Shown here piece after piece: positions 18,095 to 26,847 of a DNA stretch of 64,000 nucleotides. The DNA comes from Amycolatopsis vastitatis. Lineage in GTDB: Bacteria; Actinomycetota; Actinomycetes; Mycobacteriales; Pseudonocardiaceae. Numbering within the stretch: position 1 is the first letter of the stretch; each line of letters begins with the position of its first letter. A program made the translations under genes and the position numbers. Location of the stretch: the NCBI RefSeq assembly GCF_002234595.1, contig NZ_NMUL01000039.1, forward strand, positions 225,520 through 289,519, written 5' to 3'. The notes under the pieces are model-generated. The model had not been told where the DNA came from. It was given only the letters and a program-made list of their open reading frames with translations, and searched no databases.

Positions 18095-19519
18095 ATGCCG
18101 ATGCACCGTGGACCGGTGGAACGTTCACTGCCGAAGACACGAAAGCGGAAGAAACTGCGGTACGAGGACATCACCGTCGTCGACCGGTCCCTGCTCAAGC
18201 GCGCGGTCGGAGCCGCGGCGCTGGGCAACGCCATGGAGTGGTTCGACTTCGGCGTCTACGCCTACATCGCCGACACCATCTCCGAGGTGTTCTTCCCGGC
18301 CAGCGTGTCGCCGGGCGTGCGGCTCATCGGGACGTTCGGCGCCTTCACCGCCGCCTTCCTCATGCGCCCGCTCGGCGGCCTCGTCTTCGGGCCGCTCGGC
18401 GACCGCATCGGACGGCAGAAGGTCCTCGCCGTCACCATGATCATGATGGCGATCGGCACGCTCTGCATCGGGCTGATCCCGTCGTACGCCACCATCGGCG
18501 TCTGGTCGCCCATCCTGCTCGTCCTCGCCCGCATGGTGCAGGGCTTCTCCACCGGCGGCGAATACGGCGGCGCGACGACGTTCATCGCCGAGTACTCCCC
18601 CGACAAACGCCGTGGCTTCATGGGTTCCTGGCTCGAGTTCGGCACGCTCTCCGGGTACGTGCTCGGCGCGTCCGTCGTCACCGGCATGAAGGCCTGGGTG
18701 CCGCACGAGACGCTGCTCGACTGGGGCTGGCGCGTGCCGTTCCTCATCGCCGGGCCGCTCGGCATCATCGGCCTCTACATGCGCCTCAAGCTCGAGGAAA
18801 CGCCTGCGTTCCAGAAGCACGCCGAGGAGGCCGAGAAGCGCGGCCGCACCGGCGAGCCGTTCTGGAAGATGTTCACCGAATACTGGCCCGCGCTGCTCGT
18901 CTGCGTCGGCCTGGTGCTCGTGTTCAACGTCACCGACTACATGCTGCTGTCGTACATGCCGACGTACCTGTCGGAGCAGCTGCACCTCGACGCCACCCAC
19001 GGACTGCTGCTGATCATCGTCGTGATGGTCGTGATGATGCTCATCATCATGGTCGGCGGCCGGATCACCGACCACGTCGGCCGCAAACCGGTGATGATGG
19101 CGGGCTGCCTCGGGTTCCTCGTGCTGTCCTGGCCGCTGATGCTGCTGGTGCACGACGGCGGGCTCGTCCTCACGTTCCTCGGCCTGATGGGGCTCGGCCT
19201 GTTGCTGCTCTGCTTCGAGGTGTCGATGCCGGCGGCGCTGCCCGCGCTGTTCCCGACGGCGATCCGCTACGGCGCGCTGTCGATCGCGTTCAACATCTCG
19301 GTGTCGCTCTTCGGCGGCACGACACCGTTGGTGATGCAGTCGCTGATCTCCGCGACCGGCCACGACTTCTGGCCGGCCTGGTACCTGATGGCGGCCGGCG
19401 CGATCGGCGCGATCGCGGTGTTCTTCAGCCGCGAGACCGCGAACAAGCCGCTGTGGGGGTCGGGCCCCGCGGTGTCGACCGAGGCGGAGGCGCGGGAGCT
19501 CGTTCGCGACTCCGGCTAG
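18095..19519 (+). CDS. MHS-family MFS transporter (ProP-like)
   Basis: A 474-residue, 12-segment transporter. Its marks are the metabolite:proton symporter type: GNAMEWFDFGVYAYIADTI, PLGGLVFGPLGDRIGRQKVL, QGFSTGGEYGGATTFIAEY and the R-G-F-M-G-S-W loop. Related proteins carry glycine betaine/proline or dicarboxylates; ProP-like osmolyte uptake is the best guess. I chose the ATG at 18095 behind GAGAGG; 18101 is also possible. Its stop overlaps the convergent L,D-transpeptidase stop by 4 bases. Confidence 0.85.
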   Translation: MPMHRGPVERSLPKTRKRKKLRYEDITVVDRSLLKRAVGAAALGNAMEWFDFGVYAYIADTISEVFFPASVSPGVRLIGTFGAFTAAFLMRPLGGLVFGPLGDRIGRQKVLAVTMIMMAIGTLCIGLIPSYATIGVWSPILLVLARMVQGFSTGGEYGGATTFIAEYSPDKRRGFMGSWLEFGTLSGYVLGASVVTGMKAWVPHETLLDWGWRVPFLIAGPLGIIGLYMRLKLEETPAFQKHAEEAEKRGRTGEPFWKMFTEYWPALLVCVGLVLVFNVTDYMLLSYMPTYLSEQLHLDATHGLLLIIVVMVVMMLIIMVGGRITDHVGRKPVMMAGCLGFLVLSWPLMLLVHDGGLVLTFLGLMGLGLLLLCFEVSMPAALPALFPTAIRYGALSIAFNISVSLFGGTTPLVMQSLISATGHDFWPAWYLMAAGAIGAIAVFFSRETANKPLWGSGPAVSTEAEARELVRDSG

Positions 19520-20709
19520 TTGCCGCCCGCGCGCCACTCGTCCCAGGACAGCTGCCAGACGCTCCAGCCGTCGGTCGGCTCGAGCTTCGGGCCGCCGCTG
19601 TTCTGCACCGTGACGATGTCGCCCTTCTTGGAGGTGTCCATGAGCCACTTCGTGTTCTCGGTGGAGAGGTTCAGGCAGCCGTGGCTGACGTTGCTGTGAC
19701 CCTGCTGCCGCACCGACCACGGCGCGGAGTGGTAGAAAATGCCGCTGTAGGACAGGCGCACCGCGTACTGCACGAAGGTGCTGTAGCCGCCCGGCGCGTC
19801 CTCGGGCACGCCGTAGGTGGCGGAGTTCATCGTGTAGCCGGTGTGCTCGCTCATGACGGTGTAGCTGCCGGCGGGCGTGTTGTGGCCCGGCTTGCCCATG
19901 GAGGTCGGCATGGTCTTGACCTCCTTGTCGTTGATCGAGACGGTCATCTGGTGCGTCCCGCCGTCGGCGACGGCGACGAGCTTGTCGCCGACGGTGGCAC
20001 TGGCGCCCTTGTCCTCCCGGCCGTAGCTGCCGTTGCCGAGCGGCTTGCCGTAGACGGCGGCGTCGACCTTGATCTTGGTGCCGCTCTTCCAGTACTCCTT
20101 CGGCCGCCACGTCACCTGCTTGTCGCCGAACCAGTGAAAGGCACCCTCGGTGGCCGGCTCGGCGGTGACCTTCAGCGCCTTCTCGGCCGCGGCCTTGTCG
20201 GCGACGTTGCCGGTGAAGGTGAAGATCAGCGGCATCCCGACCCCGACGGTCTCGCCGTCGACGAGGTTGACCGAGACGTCGAGCTGCCGCGCGGGCTTGG
20301 CGGTGGTGAAGGTCGACTCCGCCGTGACGGGCTTGCCATCGGCGCCGGTCGCGGTCGCGGCGAGCCGGTAGGTCTTGTGGTACCCGAGCGGCTCGGCGGA
20401 GTCCCAGCCGGAGCCGTCGGCCCGCACCTTCCCGGCGACGACCTTCCCGTCGGCCCCGGTCAGCGTCACCTCGCCGACCTTCCCGTCCTTGACGGTGACG
20501 CTGACCGGCTCCCCAGGCGCGACGTCCTTGGCATCCTTCGCAGGACTCAGCGTGAGCACGGCGGGAGCGGGGGCGGGCGCGGGCGCGGGGGCACTCGAGG
20601 ACGCCGTCTGCTTCGGCGGCTCAGCCGAGGGACCGCTGCTGCAGCCGGCGGCCGTGAGGCCGATCACGCCCGCGACCACCAGCGCGCCCATGCCGGTCGA
20701 AGCCCTCAT
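19516..20709 (-). CDS. L,D-transpeptidase lipoprotein (LdtMt2-like)
   Basis: A 397-residue cell-wall enzyme that makes 3-3 cross-links in peptidoglycan. The ATG at 20709 gives a lipoprotein signal with lipobox LTAAGC. Then come an Ala/Pro linker, two Ig-like domains (about 55-235) and a YkuD catalytic domain. The active-site motif is SHGCLNLS, with upstream HSAPW and FYH. A C-terminal Trp-rich tail (DGWSVWQLSWDEW) matches the mycobacterial-type Ldt. Longer upstream frames lack a plausible signal. Confidence 0.93.
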   Translation of the reverse strand: MRASTGMGALVVAGVIGLTAAGCSSGPSAEPPKQTASSSAPAPAPAPAPAVLTLSPAKDAKDVAPGEPVSVTVKDGKVGEVTLTGADGKVVAGKVRADGSGWDSAEPLGYHKTYRLAATATGADGKPVTAESTFTTAKPARQLDVSVNLVDGETVGVGMPLIFTFTGNVADKAAAEKALKVTAEPATEGAFHWFGDKQVTWRPKEYWKSGTKIKVDAAVYGKPLGNGSYGREDKGASATVGDKLVAVADGGTHQMTVSINDKEVKTMPTSMGKPGHNTPAGSYTVMSEHTGYTMNSATYGVPEDAPGGYSTFVQYAVRLSYSGIFYHSAPWSVRQQGHSNVSHGCLNLSTENTKWLMDTSKKGDIVTVQNSGGPKLEPTDGWSVWQLSWDEWRAGGN

Positions 20710-20873
20710 GCCCACCCGCCCGTTTCGCCGTCGATGTCCGACTACAGTGTCGCCCGACCAGCCGGGACACCGGGGCGGCGGCGCCGGACCATGGCAAGGG
20801 GACCCCCCTGAAACGAGCCCTGAACGGGGTGCTAATCTTTCCACGTCGCTAGGGGAAACCCCGGCAGACACCA

Positions 20874-20946
20874 GCGCCATTAGCTCAATTGGCAGAGCAG
20901 CTGGCTCTTAACCAGCGGGTTCGGGGTTCGAGTCCCTGATGGCGCA
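20874..20946 (+). tRNA. tRNA-Lys (CTT), integration target
   Basis: The cloverleaf is complete: acceptor GCGCCAT/ATGGCGC, D-arm AGCTCAATTGGCAGAGC, anticodon CTT in GCTCTTAAC, T-arm GGGGTTCGAGTCCC, discriminator A. A tyrosine integrase gene begins its 3' end inside it on the other strand, so the 3' half is the probable attachment core. Confidence 0.97.
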
Positions 20947-22507
20947 CCCCCACCCCCCAGGTCTCATTCTCTTCGGCCTGGGGTTTTGTGGTATCTGGAA
21001 TCATTCCTTCCACTTCCTCTCCGTCCATTGTGGTCTCCTGCGAGCCCGAGGGGAGCCCGAGAGCGCAAGCCGGGTGCAACGCCTTCCGCGGGATAGCACC
21101 AGCCAGCTTCCGGGCCGCATCAGCGGCGACCTCTTCGGCAACGTTCGTGTACAGATCCATCGTCACCTTGATCGACGAATGCCGGAGCATGTGCTGGATC
21201 ACCTTCATGTCCACCCCCGCCCCCAACGCCAGGGTGGCCGCCCCGTGGCGGAGGCCGTGCAGGGTGATCGGGGGCAAGCCGGCCAGCTTGATTAGCCGCG
21301 CGAACTCGTCGGCAACGTCAGCCGGATGTAGTGGACTGCCATCCGGCTCGGTGAAGAGCAAGTCGTGATCCACCCAGTCGTCGCCGAGCCGAGCCTTCGC
21401 CTCGTCCTGGCGAGCCAGGTGCGCGCGCAGCACCAAGACGGTGCTCGGGTCGAGGGAGACGATGCCTTCCGAGGACGGGGTCTTGGGCTTGCTCTGGCCG
21501 GTCTCCCACCCGTATTGCACGATCTGGTTGGCAACCTCCAGGGACGCCGCGTCCAGGTACGTGTCCGAGCGCCGCTGACCGCAGCCCTCGCCCCGCCGCA
21601 AGCCGGTGTGGGCGATCAGGTGGAACAGCGGATACAGCCGGTGGTTCACGGTGAAGTCCAGGAACTGGCCGGTCAGGTCTCCCGTCCACACCATCACCGG
21701 ATACGGCACCTCGCCGGTGCGGCGCCACTTGGCGATGCGCTCCGGGGTCCACAGCTTCGGCTTCGGCCGCACCGCTGGCGGCAACTCGACCAGCTTGGCG
21801 ACATTGTGGGTCAGCAGGCCCTGGTCCACCGCCGGCCGCAGGATCGCCCGCAGCGTCTCCTTGATCCGGTGCAGCGATGTCGGCCCGACCGGACGCTGCC
21901 ACTTCACCGCCGCCACCTTCTTCGGGTCGCCGCTGGCCCGGTATTCGGCGATCAGCTCGTTGCGCTCCACGATCGCCTCGAACATCGCATCCAGATGTCC
22001 AACCCGCAGCCGGTCGCGCCGAACCTTGCCTAGGTGCGGCCGGAGGTAGAGCCGGACGTGCGACTCGTAGGAGCGGTACATGTTCCGACTCACCGTGCGC
22101 TTCTTCCGCACCAGAAACTCGTCGAACACCGCGTCCATCAGCGGCTGTTCCAGCACCGCGGATCCGGCTCGGACGAGACGGCGCACCGTCTCGGTCTCGG
22201 GCAGCGGTTCCTTCTGCGAGATCAATCCCGCGAGCAAGTCTCCGATCTTCCGCAGCGTCTCGGTGTCACCCGCCTCGGCGATCCCGAGCAGGTCTCGCGC
22301 CCGCTGCAGCCCATTCTCGGCCTCGGTCGCACTCTCGTAGCCGCCGCGGCGCCGCGGGCGGCGGTTGCCCTGTGCGTCCTTCGGCAGCTCGATCCGGAAG
22401 TACCACTGCCCGTGCCGCTTGTTCGCCAGCTTCGGACACGCCTCGCCGAGCGACTTCCCGTTCTCGTCCCGGCACGAACACCGCCGGTACACCGACCCAT
22501 CGGCCAC
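20885..22507 (-). CDS. int: Tyrosine recombinase (phage/ICE integrase)
   Basis: A 540-residue site-specific recombinase. The core-binding region is at about 130-250 and the catalytic domain at about 290-480. The active-site residues are Arg in AHTGLRRGEG, His-x-x-Arg in LHGLRHGAATL, His in HMLRHSS and Tyr in MDLYTNV. I chose the GTG at 22507 (VADGSVYRRCSCRDENG) because GGGGAGAGG precedes it. The N-terminus has a Cys-containing Arm-type domain. The last 20 or so residues are encoded antisense to the tRNA-Lys 3' half and its terminator, as is usual when an integrase reads out through attL. It drives integration at tRNA-Lys. Confidence 0.95.
   Translation of the reverse strand: MADGSVYRRCSCRDENGKSLGEACPKLANKRHGQWYFRIELPKDAQGNRRPRRRGGYESATEAENGLQRARDLLGIAEAGDTETLRKIGDLLAGLISQKEPLPETETVRRLVRAGSAVLEQPLMDAVFDEFLVRKKRTVSRNMYRSYESHVRLYLRPHLGKVRRDRLRVGHLDAMFEAIVERNELIAEYRASGDPKKVAAVKWQRPVGPTSLHRIKETLRAILRPAVDQGLLTHNVAKLVELPPAVRPKPKLWTPERIAKWRRTGEVPYPVMVWTGDLTGQFLDFTVNHRLYPLFHLIAHTGLRRGEGCGQRRSDTYLDAASLEVANQIVQYGWETGQSKPKTPSSEGIVSLDPSTVLVLRAHLARQDEAKARLGDDWVDHDLLFTEPDGSPLHPADVADEFARLIKLAGLPPITLHGLRHGAATLALGAGVDMKVIQHMLRHSSIKVTMDLYTNVAEEVAADAARKLAGAIPRKALHPACALGLPSGSQETTMDGEEVEGMIPDTTKPQAEENETWGVGVRHQGLEPRTRWLRASCSAN
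20955..20987 (+). terminator. Terminator after tRNA-Lys
   Basis: CCCCAGG (20955-20961) pairs with CCTGGGG (20977-20983) and is followed by TTTT. It lies inside the antisense integrase 3' end. Confidence 0.7.
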
Positions 22508-22619
22508 CGAAAATCCTCTCCCCTCATTCGTCAAGCACCCACCAGGGGCTTTCTCCAGGCTTGATACTCGCGCTGCCACCACCACTCGGGGAAGCCCAAG
22601 CCCAGCAAAGATCACCGGA

Positions 22620-22838
22620 TCAGGTGGCCAAACCCAGCAACCGCAACAAACCGGACGTCGGCACCCGATACCCGGCACCAACCCGGAACACCGGGCAAGG
22701 AAAAGAGCCACCCCGAGCCAACGCATACGCCGTCGTGCGCCGAATCCCCAACGCTCGCGCGGCCGTCATCAGATCCACCACGGCCGGCAACGCTGCCACC
22801 TCCGCCAGCGTCATCGCCTGCCCCAGCTCAGCCGTCAT
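22620..22838 (-). CDS. Xis-like helix-turn-helix protein
   Basis: A 72-residue protein with a MerR/excisionase-like winged helix: MTAARALGIRRTTAYALARGG, then FRVGAGYRVPTSGLLRLLG. The ATG at 22838 overlaps the stop of the upstream methyltransferase by 4 bases, so it is translationally coupled. It lies 112 bases before the integrase gene on the same strand, the usual place for an excisionase that controls recombination direction. Confidence 0.8.
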   Translation of the reverse strand: MTAELGQAMTLAEVAALPAVVDLMTAARALGIRRTTAYALARGGSFPCPVFRVGAGYRVPTSGLLRLLGLAT

Positions 22839-23644
22839 GTCGCCAGGCCCAGGCGTCGCAACGCGAGTGCGTGACACTCCGGATCGAGGTCGATCCCGAT
22901 GAAACGGCAACGATGCTCCAACGCCGCGATACCGGTCGTCCCGCTCCCAGAGAACGGATCGAGAACGGTCCCGCCCGGACGACACCCCAGCCGCACACAC
23001 CGCCGCGCGATCTCCAGGGTGCCCACAGCCGGATGATCTACTCGCTTCCGGTCAGCCGAGACCGTCCACACCTCCGTCTCGCTGCCGGTCTCGTCGCGGT
23101 CTCGCCGGTCTCGGGCCAATGCGAAGATGGTCTCGTATCGGTGCGCGAACCGGTCTCGGACGCTCTCGGGCCGGGCATTCGGTTTATGCCAGACGATCTC
23201 GCGCCACACCAGCCAGCCTCGGTCCAGCAGGGCAAGCGCGACCCGCCAGGGCACACCGACGAGATCCTTCGCCCGATACGACGCCTGCGGCGGCCGATGT
23301 GTCCCGTACGGAGTACGAGACCGCTCCGCCGCCGTACGCGCAGTAGATCCGGCCGCCACGTAATGACCCCATGAACCGCCGTAGCTGTCCCCGAGGTTGA
23401 GCCACACCGTGCCTTGTGGAGTCAGCACCAGAGCGAGCTCGTCGAAAAGTTCGACAAGGCGGGCAACATACTGGTCCACAGTCGATTCGATACCCAGTTG
23501 GCGGCCGATCCGGTAATCACGCAGCCCCCAGTACGGCGGCGAAGTCACCACGCAGTCCACCGACTCGGCCGGCAGCTGTCGCACCACGTCGGCTGCATTT
23601 CCACTGTGGAGCGCGACTTGACCGTCTTCGTACACCGTCTTCAT
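22835..23644 (-). CDS. DNA methyltransferase, N4-cytosine/N6-adenine type
   Basis: A 269-residue beta-class modification methyltransferase. The catalytic motif TSPPYWGLRDY comes first (about 34) and the SAM-binding motif DPFSGSGTTG last (about 234), with a target-recognition region between. ATG at 23644 gives MKTVYEDGQVALHSGNAADV. It overlaps the downstream Xis-like start and the upstream methyltransferase-like stop by 4 bases each. No restriction endonuclease gene is recognisable nearby, so it is an orphan modification enzyme or part of an unrecognised system. Confidence 0.9.
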   Translation of the reverse strand: MKTVYEDGQVALHSGNAADVVRQLPAESVDCVVTSPPYWGLRDYRIGRQLGIESTVDQYVARLVELFDELALVLTPQGTVWLNLGDSYGGSWGHYVAAGSTARTAAERSRTPYGTHRPPQASYRAKDLVGVPWRVALALLDRGWLVWREIVWHKPNARPESVRDRFAHRYETIFALARDRRDRDETGSETEVWTVSADRKRVDHPAVGTLEIARRCVRLGCRPGGTVLDPFSGSGTTGIAALEHRCRFIGIDLDPECHALALRRLGLAT

Positions 23645-24201
23645 GCCGCCGTCCCTGCTCCGCCAAAGGGCGCGATGAGCTCCGGACTCTGGAACGGGTC
23701 CACAAGAACCCCCGTCGAAGGACAGCTGGCCGTGATGCAACGGGTCACGAAGCTGTCGCCGTCAAGTGCAACGTCTCCTGGGTTCTTCCCGTGGAGGAGC
23801 TTGAAAAAATACTTCGGCTGCTTCACCAGTAAGAAACCCATCTCGCAGCGAGACCGGTTGGCCGCTGCGCTTGCGACGAGCGCGTTCCGCAGCAACCACC
23901 CCTCTCGTTGCAACGCGAACACGACTCGCCACGGCAAGCCCAGCAGAGAACCAGAGGGGCCACGTCGATCGCCGAGGATCAGCCATGTCGTACCAGCGGG
24001 GCGGAGAACACGACGAACGTCCGTCCACACGTGCCGTATGCCGGCCACGACGTCGTCAACGCAAGCCTGTGACAGGGCTGGCCGAGCCAGCACGCAATCC
24101 ACGGAAACATCAGGCAACAGTGCGACGTATCGGACAGCCGCTGCCACGGATTCACCAAAGACATCTGACAACAAAGGAACCTCCGCGTCACTCACCGACA
24201 C
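23641..24201 (-). CDS. Degenerate DNA methyltransferase-like protein
   Basis: A 186-residue protein that aligns in outline with its neighbour: VSVDCVLARPAL where the other has SVDCVVTSPPY, TTWLILGDRRGPSGSLLGLPWRVVFALQREGWLLRNALV, and a late LVDPFQSPEL. The catalytic S/DPPY motif is lost and the SGSGTTG SAM loop is missing, so it should not methylate by itself. It is translationally coupled (ATGA) to the intact methyltransferase downstream, suggesting a target-recognition or regulatory partner rather than decay. There is no frameshift in it. Confidence 0.7.
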   Translation of the reverse strand: MSVSDAEVPLLSDVFGESVAAAVRYVALLPDVSVDCVLARPALSQACVDDVVAGIRHVWTDVRRVLRPAGTTWLILGDRRGPSGSLLGLPWRVVFALQREGWLLRNALVASAAANRSRCEMGFLLVKQPKYFFKLLHGKNPGDVALDGDSFVTRCITASCPSTGVLVDPFQSPELIAPFGGAGTAA

Positions 24202-24311
24202 GAGACACGGACGTCACAGGGCGAATTAATGCACGGACTCATCAAGAACACGATTTGGTTCCGGATCGACTGTCGGTGTCGCGTGTCGCCCGGCCCCGGC
24301 GACTACCCCAT

Positions 24312-26330
24312 ATGTCTCCGAACTCGGACACCGACCGCATACGCGACGTACTCAAAGCCGTGCGACGCGGAACCGAGATGGTATGCAGCGACCTAAGTGC
24401 CGACGCACTGGCCGTCACACAGGAACCCGCGTACCAAATGCCTGCAAGGGTCATCCGGCGCGTTCTCCTGGCCGCGACCGCAGGGCAGGCCGACCCCCGC
24501 GGGTTGCGCATCCGGGGCGCCAGGATCACTGGTCAGCTCGATCTGACTCACGCTTACCCGGCGATCGGCTTGGGGCTGATCGATTGCGCTTTTGACCAGG
24601 GAATCGAGCTCCAAGACGCTCACCTGCCCTGGCTGTCGCTGACCGGTAGCCATGTCCCGCAACTCATTGCCGACCGGATGCAGACGGATGGTGTGCTCAA
24701 GCTCGACAGCGGCTTTCGCGTGGTCGGCAGCCATTCCCGGGGCGCCGTGTGCCTGGTCGCGGCACACATCCGAGGCCAGCTGGACATGTCGGGCGCCCAT
24801 TTGGACAACCAGTCCGGCCCCGCACTCGTCGCAGACCGGATCCAGGTCGAAGGGACTGCGTGCTTCAAGGGCGGCTTCCACGCCGCCGGTGCGGGGGAAG
24901 ACGGAACGATCCGCATGCCCGAGTCGCACATCGCCGGGCAACTGGTGCTGTCCAATTCGGAGCTCAGCAACCGCTCAGGTCCCGCATTCGTCGGCGAACA
25001 ACTCGTCGTTGACGGCGCCGTTTTCATGAACCAGCCGTTCGTTGCGACGGGACATGGCGTGGCCGGCACCGTCCGGCTCACCTCCGCCTCGCTCGGTAGC
25101 GAGCTTTCACTCGCCGGGGCACGCCTCAGTAACGACTCCGGGCCGGCTTTGTCCGCAGACGGGCTGCGGGTGGCCACCGATCTCGCCTTGTCCGAAGACT
25201 TCCAGGCCGACGGCCGAGGGGAACGAGGAGCCATTCGCCTGACCGGCGCTCACATCGAGGGCGAGTTCGACGCATCGAACGCCCACGCGACCAACCCGAC
25301 CGGGCCGGGACTGTCCGCGCGCGACATTCGGGTCGGCGAAGCGCTGTACATCGGCGAGGGATTCTCAGCGCGCGGCGCGGGAAAGTGGGGTGCGCTCTAC
25401 CTCACCGGCGCGACCATCGTCGGACCACTCGTCGCCGGTGGGGCGCGGCTGCGCAACTCCTCCGGCCCATCCATGCGGGCGGAGCGTTTGCACGCACTCA
25501 GCGACGTCAGGCTCGACAAAGACGTCACCGTGAAGGGCGAAATCCGGCTGCAGGGCACCGTCATCGAAGGCAAGCTCGACTTTTCCGGAGTGGAAGTCCG
25601 CCGCCGGAACGGCTGCATCCTGGACCTCGCCGGTTCGAAGACGAAAGAAGTGCTGCTTCCGGCAGACCTGATTTGCACCGACCAAGACGAACACGCCTGC
25701 GGTGACGCTGCCCGCGTCGACCTGACTGGGTTCACCTACGCCCAATTCATTGACATCGATCCGAAGCGCTGGCTGGGGATCCTCCGCCACCACACCGACA
25801 AGTACCGACCCCAGCCCTACCAGCAGCTTGCCTTGCTGCTGAAGTCGCAAGGACACGATAATCCTGCCCGTGAGGTTCTCCGCGCGCAGCAGGACGACCT
25901 CCGCGCCCGCGGCGACCTCGGCAACCTGCTCGCCCGTGTGTCGCACTGGGCATGGGGAGTTTTCGCTGGCTACGGCTACCGCGTCCGCCGGGTCGCCGGC
26001 GCCCTCGCCGTAGCGCTGTTCGTAGCCGCCGCGCTCGGCGTCGTGGGCGGCAGCATCCAAGCCGGCGCCAACGGCAAACCCGTAGTCGCGCCTACCTCGG
26101 CCGCAGCTGCTCCCGGAACGACCTGCTCGTTCATCGAACGCATCGGCGTCGGGCTCGACCGGGGGTTACCGCTCGCGTCCACAGGCATCCGCGACCGCTG
26201 CGACCTGGACACCCGCAGCACCGCCGGCCAGATCTTCACCGCGCTCTTGTGGGGCATCCAGGTCGTCATCTGGGCGCTCGCCACGCTTGCTCTCGCCGGC
26301 TACACCGGACTCATCCGGAAGCTGAACTAA
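24312..26330 (+). CDS. Large beta-helix-like repeat protein with C-terminal membrane anchor
   Basis: A 672-residue protein. Residues about 55-430 are built of imperfect repeats of about 45 residues. Each has a form like IRGARITGQLDLTHA or IRLTGAHIEGEFDASNA followed by N-x-x-GPALxAD and a G-x-F segment, a pattern that suggests a right-handed beta-helix. A linker with HHTDKYRPQPYQQLALLLKSQGHDNPAREVL follows, then two hydrophobic segments (about 555-580 and 640-665). Similar actinomycete proteins are often labelled membrane-associated oxidoreductase, but no redox motif is visible. The ATG at 24312 is the first good start; the frame is open far upstream. It is divergent from the methyltransferase pair, and its role as element cargo is unknown. 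Confidence 0.75.
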   Translation: MSPNSDTDRIRDVLKAVRRGTEMVCSDLSADALAVTQEPAYQMPARVIRRVLLAATAGQADPRGLRIRGARITGQLDLTHAYPAIGLGLIDCAFDQGIELQDAHLPWLSLTGSHVPQLIADRMQTDGVLKLDSGFRVVGSHSRGAVCLVAAHIRGQLDMSGAHLDNQSGPALVADRIQVEGTACFKGGFHAAGAGEDGTIRMPESHIAGQLVLSNSELSNRSGPAFVGEQLVVDGAVFMNQPFVATGHGVAGTVRLTSASLGSELSLAGARLSNDSGPALSADGLRVATDLALSEDFQADGRGERGAIRLTGAHIEGEFDASNAHATNPTGPGLSARDIRVGEALYIGEGFSARGAGKWGALYLTGATIVGPLVAGGARLRNSSGPSMRAERLHALSDVRLDKDVTVKGEIRLQGTVIEGKLDFSGVEVRRRNGCILDLAGSKTKEVLLPADLICTDQDEHACGDAARVDLTGFTYAQFIDIDPKRWLGILRHHTDKYRPQPYQQLALLLKSQGHDNPAREVLRAQQDDLRARGDLGNLLARVSHWAWGVFAGYGYRVRRVAGALAVALFVAAALGVVGGSIQAGANGKPVVAPTSAAAAPGTTCSFIERIGVGLDRGLPLASTGIRDRCDLDTRSTAGQIFTALLWGIQVVIWALATLALAGYTGLIRKLN

Positions 26331-26401
26331 CGCGGCCGCTGCGCAGGTCGACGAGCTGACCAGCACACGAGTCTCTTCATCCAGTCTTTCAAGCAGCGAG
26401 A

Positions 26402-26811
26402 ATGGCCCAGAAGGTCCTTGTCGAGATGCTCGACGACATCGATGGCACCCCCGCCGCCCACACCATCCCGTTCGGCCTCGACGGCGTCAGCTACGAGATC
26501 GACTTGTCCGAGGACAACGCCGCCGCCCTGCGCGACGAACTCGCCCGCTACATCAGCGCCGCCCGCCGTATCGGCGGTCGCAAGATCCGCGTCGCCACCG
26601 GCGATTCGACCACGTCGGCGTGCGTCCGCGAACGTAACCAGCATATCCTCGCGTGGACGAACGCCACGGCTACGAAGTCTCCGAACGAGGACGTCTCTCC
26701 TCCGAGGTAATCGCTGCCTGCCAGGAGGTCCAGATCACCGAGGCCGAAGAATCCACCCAGGCTCCGCGCAAGCGAGCTCCGCGGCAGAAGGGCGCCGCCG
26801 CCAAGAAGTGA
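26402..26811 (+). pseudogene. lsr2: lsr2, frameshifted in the DNA-binding domain
   Basis: Lsr2 is the H-NS-like nucleoid protein that silences AT-rich and foreign DNA. The N-terminal dimerisation domain is intact from ATG 26402 (MAQKVLVEMLDDIDGTPAAH) through GGRKIRVATG. In the C-terminal domain one base appears lost near 26667: the reading frame passes from WTNAT to a nonsense tail ending at 26710. The next frame continues the family sequence GYEVSERGRLSSEVIAACQE, including the RGR DNA-binding motif, up to a stop at 26809-26811. If the base is truly missing, the product keeps dimerisation but loses DNA binding. A sequencing error cannot be excluded. Confidence 0.85.
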
Positions 26812-26847
26812 CCCCACGGCTACGGAGCACGGGGAGAAATCACCGCG

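Noticed and set aside
23641..24201. Active second DNA methyltransferase
   Set aside because: The catalytic PPY motif and SAM-binding SGSGT loop are both absent.
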